Shown here in pieces: positions 30,363 through 40,922 of a stretch of 64,000 nt of DNA. Position 1 is the stretch's first letter. Each line of letters opens with the position of its first letter. The stretch is from Nitzschia sp. DOCU1 (Eukaryota; Bacillariophyta; Bacillariophyceae; Bacillariales; Bacillariaceae): NCBI GenBank assembly GCA_951394045.1, contig OX595989.1, positions 2,418,001 to 2,482,000 of the forward strand. Reading direction: 5' to 3'. The notes under the pieces are model-generated. The model searched no databases, had not been told where the DNA came from, and was given only the letters and a program-made list of their open reading frames with translations. A program made the position numbers and the translations under genes.

Positions 30363-31632
30363 TTGAAAATGAATGAAAATAATCCAAATCAACAACTGGA
30401 AGTGCAAGATGCGGACCTTGCCATCCTGAAGAGGTGGGTAAGAGAAGAGCTCTTTGATGAAGTGAAAATTGTGTACAATGCTAGTGAATTGGAGGTTGAA
30501 AAAGATTTGTATTGGATGTTCATCAAAGCGTGCAAGGACAAATTGCTGGGTTTGAAAGGATTGCCTGGTGAAGCAAACAAACAGCTGCGGAAAATGTATG
30601 TCAACATGTTGTGGAGAGAGGCAAACAAACCAAAGGTCAACCTGGTGACAGATGGTATCTCTACCCGTAGGAGCACAGTGTATACGGCAATGTCAAATAA
30701 ATTTTCAGGTGAGAAGAGGATGAGGAGCATCAGATTGCAAGATTGAGGCAAAACTCATCAGTCTATTGGAATCACATGACAAAGAATTAGCAGATTTTTG
30801 TGCTTCAAACAATACTGTCTTTCCTTCCCTTGGAGCTCTCACAGACGGACCAAAACTGCCAACCATCTACTTTGTCTTCTATGATTGCTTTGTCAAGGCT
30901 TGCCTGGGGGAATCCAAGTGGAGGTGCATGTGCTTGGATGAAAGTACCGACTGGAAGCCTCTGGTTCCATTGACAGAGGAGGCATTTGCCACTGTTGCTC
31001 TTCGCAACAACTACTTTGCTTGGCTGCTGGAGGCAAAGGAAAAGTTGAAGGGTAATCTTGTTACTGACTACGACAAGCCTTCTCTAATCAAGAACAAGAG
31101 AAACATCAATGTTACTTTGGTGAAGCGTGAATTTGATGTCTTGGAAAACATGTACCCTGACAATGAGGACAAGCCTACAGTGGTGTTCAAGGAAGGGGAT
31201 GCTCTTTTCCCTGACATGCAGAAAGCCACTGCTCAGGCTCTGAAAGATCTGAGGGATTCCATTTCCCAAGATGAACGCACTAATTATGCTGAAGTACTCG
31301 AGGCCCTTGGGGAAGCAAACGCCACGGATGATACCAAGGAAAGGAACACAAAAAGGAGGAAGGTGATCAAAGGTTTACGACGTTACACCACCCCTAAGGA
31401 TGGAGAAGCTAAGTTCAAGGGGTGGTCTCCAAGGGCAGCAACAGATATGGTATGGTTACGGAATATGCTGAAGAAATGTGAAGGTAATATGACACTGTTT
31501 GGTCAAGCATATCGTCAGGTTTACAGAGAAAGGAATGAACCAAGTAGAAGAGAGGAAAAGAAGGATGGAAAAGTCCCAGAGGAGACTGTGAAGGAATTGT
31601 GGGGGATTGTTGTTGAACGGGTAGAAGTCTAA
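30363..31632 (+). CDS. 394-residue basic unknown protein of the DNA transposon
   Basis: Two exons, 30363-30708 and 30794-31632, give 394 residues if an 85-nt intron (GTGAGA donor, TTAGCAG acceptor) is removed; without it the first frame stops at 30746. The N-terminal 110 residues are helical and charged (ILKRWVREELFDEVKIVY, LLGLKGLPGEANKQLRKM). The C-terminal part is basic, with TKRRKVIKGLRR and ARG/LYS-rich RQVYRERNEPSRREEKK. No membrane segment or known enzyme motif is seen. By position it may be the DNA-binding accessory protein found in many two-gene CACTA elements (TnpA-like), which is inference. The two exons could instead be two separate frames broken by a frameshift. Confidence 0.55.
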
Positions 31633-31998
31633 TCTCTAGTGGTAAATTGGTTTGGTATGGACATTGAACTGCTAGCCTCCTCTTTTACTCCCTTGGAATA
31701 CAATTGTCATGATGGCATTTGATAGAGCATATAGTGCATTGCTGCTACTCAGAAAGCATGGCTTGTGGTATGAAGATCCGTATGTTGAGATTTGAAGTGG
31801 TGGGTTGCGTTTTGAACTGAGAGTGGCCGGCTTGACTGACTGCACGTGGGGGATTCTCAAATTGGTATCTGGTTCCATATATTCTAAATTAGGGACAGTA
31901 AACTGGTCTTTACCTGTATATAAACTGTGGGGCCAGGTTTATAAATTGATGCGTATGAATGGGGCAACCAATATAGGACCAAGCTCCGAGTGGTCAGC
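31633..31998. other. Right subterminal non-coding region of the DNA transposon
   Basis: G-rich on this strand (GTGGTGGG, GTGGGGGA, TGTGGGGCC), mirroring the C-rich left end, with TAAACTG-like motifs at about 31898 and 31920. No gene is visible. Confidence 0.5.
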
Positions 31999-32009
31999 CA
32001 GGGGCCTAG
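31999..32009 (-). repeat. Right terminal inverted repeat
   Basis: CAGGGGCCTAG, followed by AT and the resumed gypsy pol frame. Confidence 0.8.
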
Positions 32010-33715
<1,706 letters not shown>

Positions 33716-34092
33716 TATCTACAGTTGATGCCTTCCAAGGACAGGAGGGTGACATTGTTGTTGTATCGACTGTTCGTACCGAGAAAGTGGGCTTTACCGA
33801 TGATCCACAGCGACTCAATGTGGCGTTAACGCGTGCAAAGCGAATTTTGCGTGTGGTTGGTCATCGCTTGTTCTTTGAAACATTGTGCAATAAAACCTCC
33901 ACCCTCAAAGCGCTTGTTGGACACGCAAGTCGTGATACCTCGTCCCTTCACAAACACACTCAAGCGCCTGTTGGACATGCCAGTCACGATACCTCATCCT
34001 TTCACAAGCACGCTCATGGTCGCTCGTCGCAGCAAATCAGAAGAAGCAAAGGAAAATGGAAGGGTGGCCACGGCGGACAGTCGCGAGGGTAG
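33716..34092 (+). pseudogene. Helicase 3' part: motifs V and VI and tail
   Basis: After the target duplication the frame reads [12 protein letters not shown] (motif V) and [10 protein letters not shown] (motif VI), precisely the parts missing from 15485-17404, so this is the severed 3' end of the same gene. With one TATCT removed, the fused frame from the ATG at 15587 would be 729 codons. The tail carries an imperfect tandem duplication of about 19 residues ([14 protein letters not shown], then [14 protein letters not shown]) and a basic end [13 protein letters not shown]. It has no promoter of its own other than the LTR immediately upstream, which could drive a short transcript. Confidence 0.88.
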
Positions 34093-34807
34093 AGCTCATC
34101 TTTGAGCCTCGCCAAATATTACTCTACGACGGAACTACAGCCTTTAAGCTAGAAGGATATATACAAGTCCTAGTGGACCATACTATCTACTCTTTGGTCG
34201 GGTTTCATGCTCGATAAATAAGGACCTAGTAGAGGCTCGACTTGCTGTACGACCTCATTCTTGAGCTGCTGAAGTCTACAACTACTAGTACTATTAGGAC
34301 TGCTTCCTTGCTGGCGGCGATGCCGTGCTGCTTCGGCAAGCAATAGGACTTGCCGAAAACACAAGAACGGTACTAGACTACTACTGCAAACCTTGTTCCA
34401 AACTTTACAGACTGCCGCCGGCAACTACCGGTAGAACTCGAGCCAGCTACCCTAATTTCTTCAAGCTACCGGTTGCTCCAAATAAGGTGCAGGTGTGCTC
34501 ATGGATGGGTGGGCCGGCTCGTATCCAATCCGGGTGCGCCAGCTCGAAAAGTCCGGACCCTGTTTTCACGTGGAATGGACTACCACAGGCTACGAAGCAG
34601 CAGTCCGTAGCCTAAGCCGATTGATTCCTTCATTCCACCCCCCTCAAAGTTCGCTCGATGCCTCCATACACCTCACAATTCTCTTTCGGTATTGTCAGCA
34701 AACGATCACCGTCAACAAGTTGTAGTTGCATTGCTATTAGAGGAGGTATATTAACAGTCGTTGGTGAGGAAAGTGATGCTTTCTCTGTGTACTGCATAGT
34801 CCCGAAG
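34093..34807. other. Intergenic region before the HSF-like gene
   Basis: 715 bp without a convincing gene. Overlapping frames on both strands resemble no protein. The region must hold the promoter of the HSF-like gene. Confidence 0.5.
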
Positions 34808-37676
34808 ATGCGGCGAGCTTCCTATCACCACGATGACCCGAACAGCGTCGATGTTACCGAGGTGGATTTGGACCGTCACGTACAAAACCAAGAAGATCAG
34901 CAGCATGCATTGCAACATGCACCACATGGGTATTATGATCCCACCCCTTATCATTACTTGACAGTGCCTCAGCAGCCGCTGATAGATCATCACGTTCACC
35001 AGCAGCATCCACATCAGCACCATCAAGTTCCGCCCCACCACCACCAGCAACAGCTCACAATGACAGTCGATGCTCATCAACATCATCAGCGTCCCTTGGT
35101 GGATCCCGCATGGCATGCAAACGTTACCAACGATGCGTATCTTCACATGGATCCGACAGCTGTGGATTATCACTTGCACCATGCAGCACCAGCGGCACCT
35201 TTGGAGGACATGATGTTGCCTCCTCCACCTCAAGCGCCCATGATGGCGGCGCCTGCTGCTGCTTCGGTTGCTGCCCGAGCATCCACCCAGGCATTGTCGC
35301 TATCCAAGCGAAGATCTACTACTAGCCGGGCAAGAAAGAGAACCCCGAAAAGCAGCGTTGCCTCTCCGCGTAAAAAACGGGTCTCGTCTGCAGACGGCGG
35401 AGGTGGTCCCGGCAGCAACGACAATTATTTATCGCTGATTCATCAAATGCTCGAAAATGTGCAAAAGGACGGGAACCAACACATCGTCAGCTGGCAACCA
35501 CATGGCCGTGCCTTTCGCATTCACAACGAGACTCTCTTCATCGAGCATGTTATGCCCAGGTACTTCAAAGCAAAAATTGGAAGCTTTCGTCGCTGGTTGC
35601 GGGCCTGGGGCTTTGTGCGAATGACAGAGGGGAAGGACCGTGGATCCTGGTATCATAGGTACTTTGTTAGGGGCGTAACCTCGCTCTGCAAAAATATGAC
35701 CCGACAACAAATGGCGGATGCCATGCTGAACTGGCCACCATCGGGACATGTTCCGGATTTCTATAGTGCGGCAACCGGAAGTACGCTATCGGAACAGCTC
35801 CAGGAACACGAAGAGCAGACAGTACCATATGGTACACCAATTGCAACACAAATAAATCACGGCCAAGATCCTCTTGCCGCGAATCCAAAGCTATTGCGGG
35901 GCACAGTTTTGGAAGGTAAGATGGCGTTATCATGTTGGACGTGAATCTCAACTGCGGCCACCCTCTCACAGAGATTTGTAGATCTGAGGCAATTGTTGGA
36001 TGATGCCGAAACCGAAGGGCATACTCACATCGCTAGCTGGATGCCACATGGCCGAGCTTTTAAGATCCACAACAAGGCCCTTTTCCAGGGACTCATGGTC
36101 AGATACTTTCGAACAAACAAGATATCCCATTTGAATGATACACTACGTTTATGGGGATTTCGTCGCTTGAAAAAGAGTGTATCCGATAAGGGCGCCATGT
36201 TTCACATCAAATTTGTCAAAGGAGATCCTGCGCTAAGTCGGCATTTGACTCGGGTACACATGAAGGCCTGCATGGAAAATTGGCCTCCTCCTGAGGGGGA
36301 ACCAGATCTTTATATCCAACCAGCAGCGGCAGCCACCAATCCCGGCGGCATCCAGACTATACCGGGAGCGGCAGGATTACACCCAGCGCTCCACGGGGGG
36401 TATGCTCAGGCTGCGTATCCACGACCTCCGAATCTAGCTGCCAGGGAACAAGCGAGGGACAGCAGTCGTAGTAGTGGCGGCGACGGCACCTACATCAAGA
36501 AGCTACACGAAATGTTGGAGGACGCCGAGAAAGACGGCAACCAGCGAATTGTTAGCTGGATGCCTCATGGAAGAGCTTTTCGTGTCCACCAAGAAGATGA
36601 ATTCGTGGAGCAAATTATGCCAAAGTACTTCAAGGTGAGTCGTATCTGGTGTTGAACTAGAACGGATCCTACGATGACCTCTCATGACTTATTCCACTTT
36701 TGCAGGCTAAAATGAAGAGCTTTCTGCGATGGTGTCGGGCATGGGGCTTTGTCCGAATGACTGAGGGCCCGGACAGAGGAGCGTGGTATCATCGGTAAGC
36801 GCGTGCAGTCTCTGACATCATAGTATTGATATCATTTCTCATTTTCGTGTTGCCACCTGCAGGTACTTTGTGAGAGGCGTCACTTCACTTTCTCGGAACA
36901 TGACGCGTCAACAAATGCTCAAGGCCATGGAGGATTGGCTGCCCCCAGGGCATGTGCCCAACTTTTATGCATCTGGTACAGGCGAAGTCTTGTCGGAAAC
37001 GCGGCAAGAACCGTTAGAACCGCCCCCCAATGTAACGTGCAAGAACCCTAAGCAATTGCGAGGGACGGTTCCAGAGGATTTGAGGCAAATGTTGCTAGAA
37101 GCCGAATTGGAAGGCAATACAAGAATCGTTGGATGGCTGGAACATGGACGAGCCTTCAAGGTGTTTGACAAAGCGAGATTTTGCAAAGAAATTCTCCCAA
37201 GATATTTCAAGGCCACCAAGTACAGCTACTTTTCGGACGCATTACGAATGTGGGGTTGGCATCGACTAAAGCAAGAAGGAGAGTCGAAGAATGCGTACTA
37301 TCACCGTTTGTTCATTAGAGGGCAGCCTCAACTCACACGACATCTAACCAGGACGCAGATGAAGGCCAGCATGGCGCCATGGCCGCCTCTGGAGGGAGAG
37401 CCGGATTTATATGCTCCACCTCCTCCACCAAACCAAACCGACGCACAAGAAGGAAACAGCACAGGAGGCTTTCAAACGATAGACGAATCTCCGGCCGCCG
37501 CGATGTTGCCAGCCCCGGTAGGGCCCGCTGTAGATACTGCCCCCATCGAACCTACCACTGCCCCGGACGCGGATTTTGATACTGCGGTCATCCAACCTAC
37601 TGCTGCCCCGGACACTGAATTTGAAGATTCTTCTGAACTTAAGGACAGTAACATCCTTTGGCAAACAGCGGTGTAG
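34808..37676 (+). CDS. HSF-type DNA-binding protein with four tandem domains
   Basis: I read four exons: 34808-35915, 35982-36634, 36706-36794 and 36863-37676, with introns of 66, 71 and 68 nt, giving 887 residues. The first 200 residues are His/Gln-rich, followed by a basic nuclear-type segment (KRRSTTSRARKRTPKS). Four HSF-like winged-helix domains follow at about 205-315, 370-460, 538-650 and 690-790. They share IVSWQPHGRAFRIHN, VMPRYFKAK and WGFVRMTEG type blocks. Domains 1 and 3 resemble each other (VRGVTSL, NMTRQQM) as do 2 and 4 (EGEPDLY), so a two-domain unit was duplicated. HSF families are greatly expanded in diatoms; a canonical heat-shock factor has one such domain and a coiled coil, which is not seen here. 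Targets are unknown. The tail repeats a TTAPDADFDTAVIQPTAAPD-like motif. Confidence 0.85.
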
Positions 37677-38552
37677 GAAATGAGCAACATTGATGGTTAG
37701 CCTTATTCGCGGGCTCGCAAAGCAGTCCTATTCGCAGGGATTGGGACGATCGCAAAAATGAGCCTGTGTGTCGGTATTGCGCTTGACGTTCGCCCAGCAG
37801 ATGGCAGGAGCCAACGTATCCACACGATTAATATCTTCTAGAGTATTGGAAAGTCCAGAAGCCCCGACAGAACAGCCATCTGGTGATCTTGTTGGTATTG
37901 ACACGAGGACTTCGATGCTAAGAAGCGGGGAGCTCAATAAATACGTACGATACTACAGATTGCCCGTGGGCAGCAGTTTAGTGCAGTTGCTACCTGGTAG
38001 GGTGATTCAATCGTTCTATTACTAGAGCTACTGTAGAGTAGGAGCAACGAAACTCCGCTGAGAGAACAGGGGCAGCGAATCATTGCATTGACAAGAGTGC
38101 AATGGCCAAAAGACCCGCCAAGTTTTCGCGTTATTCGTCACAAGGTAGTTATTTGCGCCCGCGTGTTGAACTTTCGTCATTTTTTCTCCTTTCGTGACAG
38201 GTCCAATGGCCAAAAGATCCGCAAAGTTTGACCGAAAATAGATGGCAAGCATGTAGGTTGGTATTCCGCTACAGGAACTCGGAGTTTTCTGAGATTCGCG
38301 CATCATAGAAAGTTTCTCCTTTTTGGTTGCATCCACGTCTGAGACCCAACAACTTTCCCCGCGCCTCCCTATTCGGAGATTCTTGAGGGTTCATTGGCAG
38401 GGTCTTGTCCGAAACATTACTAGAGAGCCCTCACAAAACGCTCGGGCTCCACAAAATTAGTACAACGCAAATCTTTTCGACTCTCAGCATCAGCCGAACT
38501 GCAACAAACCAAACCAGAGCTAGAGCAACAGTTTAAACCAACAATTCCAAAA
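37677..38552. other. Intergenic region
   Basis: 876 bp between the HSF-like gene and the WY/RGLES gene. Two near-identical phrases (AATGGCCAAAAGA followed by CCGC) occur at about 38100 and 38205 in direct orientation. No gene is supported. Confidence 0.5.
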
Positions 38553-39212
38553 ATGATTAATCAGTGTGAGAACGACAGACCAGAGAAGGACATGCTCCTT
38601 TCGTTGCCCGACGCATTGAAAGTGGTTGCGTGGAAGTCTCCCACTTCGGCAGTCGATCCGCTGCATTCCGTTGAGGCAGTGCGAAGGCCAGCAAACCCTG
38701 AGATCTTCGCAAGGATGCGTGATCAAATCGGCTTTGAGAACTTATCCGCTGACGAGAAAAAGCCGAAACAAGTATCGAGACGAAGAAATGTTTCCTTCGC
38801 TGACAACCTTGTTGCCGGGGAGATTCCGCATATGTTTTTCTTGGACGAGCTCACGATCGACCAGCAATGTTGGTACAGCCGTGACGAGATTCGCACAATT
38901 CGTCAGGAATGTGAAGAAACCATTGAGATGGTTCGAAACAATGAGGCACTCCTGCTCCCAAGAAGAAACTATTGCAAGCGTGGATTGGAGTCTTGGCTTC
39001 CTAATTGTTTGACATTCCTGGAGAATGTTCATGAAATCAGGAACCAGATTCTTGACCTCCAAATTGAGCTCTGGATCTGTCGCGAAAATGATGACATCAT
39101 TGCTGCAAAGCTAGCGGAGGCCTATAGATTAGATACCGCCCAGTATGTCATGAAGGCACAAGTAATGGGCGTTTACGACTGGAAGTCTGCCCAAACGGAC
39201 GCCGAAGATTGA
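38553..39212 (+). CDS. Small WY/RGLES-motif protein, second paralogue
   Basis: The 219-residue product shows the layout of the protein at 1941: NVSFADN, an acidic hydrophobic stretch, WYSRDEIRTI, a long helix with LLLPRRN, then RGLESWLPNCL and a Glu-rich helix ending near MGVYDW. The N-terminal 80 residues are unlike the first copy. Identity outside the motifs is low, so the two are old paralogues rather than a recent duplication. No targeting signal or membrane helix is visible. Function is unknown. The copia element inserted 115 bp downstream of its stop, probably within its 3' flank. Confidence 0.75.
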   Translation: MINQCENDRPEKDMLLSLPDALKVVAWKSPTSAVDPLHSVEAVRRPANPEIFARMRDQIGFENLSADEKKPKQVSRRRNVSFADNLVAGEIPHMFFLDELTIDQQCWYSRDEIRTIRQECEETIEMVRNNEALLLPRRNYCKRGLESWLPNCLTFLENVHEIRNQILDLQIELWICRENDDIIAAKLAEAYRLDTAQYVMKAQVMGVYDWKSAQTDAED

Positions 39213-39331
39213 GGTGTGATCTTCCCAGCTAGGACGCAGCAGATAACAACATTAGCTACTATCAGCAACTACCACTAATCAACTGGCCGTATGATTCCTA
39301 GCTAATTTAGGGCACGTCCTCCCAGCATCTC

Positions 39332-39733
39332 TGATAGAAAATAAGGTAGACGAGCGACGGACGGGCGGCCCGCGCGTGACGTCATTAGTGTGTTAGTCAA
39401 GGTAGTCTTTCGCTCCGAGTGGTCGAACGACGCGCGCCATGCGCGAATGGCAACGAGGAGTGATGCTCGAAGATGAGTGACCGCCGTCGGCGGCAGACGT
39501 AGATAACTCACAATATTTAGAATCACTTACGTGAACGTATTGTCACCCAATCCCCCCCAAAAGCTAAGTATATCGAGCGCCTCTAGCGTAGAGAGGCATA
39601 GTGTAGTTGTTGCTGGTTCTCCCTGGTCGTTTGAGGAGAATCGTCAGCATAGTTGAGCAAGCGCCGCCACATTTGTTGATTGTCGTCGCGTTTGCCGTCG
39701 CGTTTCTTAAGAGTCCTTGCCGGATTCTTGTCA
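39332..39733 (+). repeat. Copia 5' LTR (402 bp)
   Basis: Direct repeat of 47039-47440. It contains a perfect TGACGTCA palindrome. Open frames within it on the minus strand are present in both LTRs and are not genes. Confidence 0.95.
39377..39384. promoter_or_regulatory. CRE-like palindrome TGACGTCA in the 5' LTR
   Basis: TGACGTCA is the classical bZIP (CREB/ATF) site, and ACGTCA/TGACGT elements mediate cAMP and CO2 responses in diatom promoters. It lies 45 bp into the LTR, where the U3 promoter is expected. In the 3' LTR the same site is TGATGTCA. Regulatory use is inferred. Confidence 0.45.
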
Positions 39734-40922
39734 GATTAACAGTCGCAGTTTCGCCCCGCTGAGACTGCGTTTATCGTTTGTGACTTGTGACTGGTACGCC
39801 CTGTATCAGTCCACCTGAGCCCCGTCGCGGAGCCCCCGATCGTCATCGTCGTCGTCGTCGACGGCGTGTTTTCTTGGTTTGTTGATTGCGTAGGGCGCCG
39901 TAGGTTCCCTACCAGAACTGGTTTTTCCCGCGCTTTTACGCGTTGTTAGGCCCCTTTTGTCCGATTCGCCGAAACTTCGGTTGGTTGCTGTGTTGTCGGC
40001 TTGTCTGTCGACTGTAGTCTAGAGCAGCCGCGCGTACCGCGCACCCGCGAAACAACTCTCTCCCCCCTGCCGACGGACGGCCGAGCTCGAAGGCGCACCA
40101 CACCGATTCGAAAAGAGCTCGTTAAACAAAAGTGGCATCAGGTATTGGTAGCCTGCATACTGGTATCGTACTGAACGTGCAGGCCCAAGCCCCGAGTGGC
40201 ATTTGGATTGCTTGCCTTACGACAGTACGTTACACAGTGCGGTCCATACCGGGAGAAGGAACCTCCTTTATAAAACCCCCTAGTCGACTGTACATTCTCT
40301 TGTGTGAGTGTACACTAGACAGGGACGACAGCGTCCACGCGCTCAGTGTATACATTGGAGAGTGTATCCTGGCTGTGGTAAGAGGGTCACAGTGGAGAGC
40401 GATCTGCCTGGCAAAGCAGCGTGCCTCGTGACTAAAGCCCGACGTAACATCGGCAGCCACTCAGCGCAGGACAGATAGCTGCTCGCTGTTTTAGAGGCGG
40501 TTCCAAATATTCGCGCTAAACTACGTTGGTTGATAGGCCAGTGGGCAACGTACTGCCAGCTCTTGTACTACGTGTACCGATAAGAGTGTGCTTATAAAGC
40601 CCTATCTCAAACCAATTGCCGGACAGTGCACGGAGTAGGACACCCTTCTGTCCGAAGTACCTGTTGCGAGCTTGCCGTATCGTTCGGCAAGGCCTTCGTT
40701 CGCTTCAGGTGACGTGTTGTCATTGGTATACAGTTTCAGTGCATCTTACTGAGGTTGTGAGAGTGATAAGGCCTGATTTAATCAGCTCTTTCCCCTTAAG
40801 TGCGTAATCCGAACCCTTTCAAAGTCCGGGTTACTGCGCTATAATACCTTTATCTGGTGAGAGTTCCTAGTGTTCTCTCTCTTTGACCTGTTCTCTAGAA
40901 AGCTTTAAATCTAAAAGTCATT
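39734..40922 (+). other. Long untranslated leader of the copia element
   Basis: 1189 bp separate the 5' LTR from the gag-pol ATG, unusually long. A CGT/CGA trinucleotide run occurs at about 39843-39865. A 99-codon frame at 40132 resembles nothing and its codons look unselected. The primer-binding site should start at 39734 (GATTAACAGTCG); I cannot match it to a tRNA by eye. Confidence 0.6.

Larger units (their letters stand above)
21447..32009. mobile_element. 10.56-kb DNA transposon with CTAGRCCCCTG termini, three genes, nested in gypsy pol
   Basis: The insertion is defined by the break in gypsy pol. Its ends are 11-bp inverted repeats, CTAGACCCCTG (21447-21457) and the complement of CTAGGCCCCTG (31999-32009), 10 of 11 identical. 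A 2-bp AT occurs on both sides (21445-21446, 32010-32011); treating it as the target duplication restores pol in frame. Inside are a plus-strand three-exon gene (1245 aa), a minus-strand transposase (1194 aa) and a plus-strand two-exon gene (394 aa). Long non-coding ends flank them. The transposase type and the short duplication fit the broad CACTA/KDZ group, but the ends are not CACTA and classical KDZ duplications are 8 bp, so assignment below that level is open. Confidence 0.85.

Noticed and set aside
30709..30733. 25-nt intron in the 394-residue transposon gene
   Set aside because: It restores the frame but is too short for a normal spliceosomal intron; the 85-nt alternative has a better acceptor.
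39302..39526. Minus-strand open frame shared with 46922-47233
   Set aside because: Both copies are simply the two copia LTRs; the shared protein reflects repeat identity, not a gene.
40132..40431. 99-codon frame in the copia leader
   Set aside because: No similarity to gag or env proteins and no coding-like composition.
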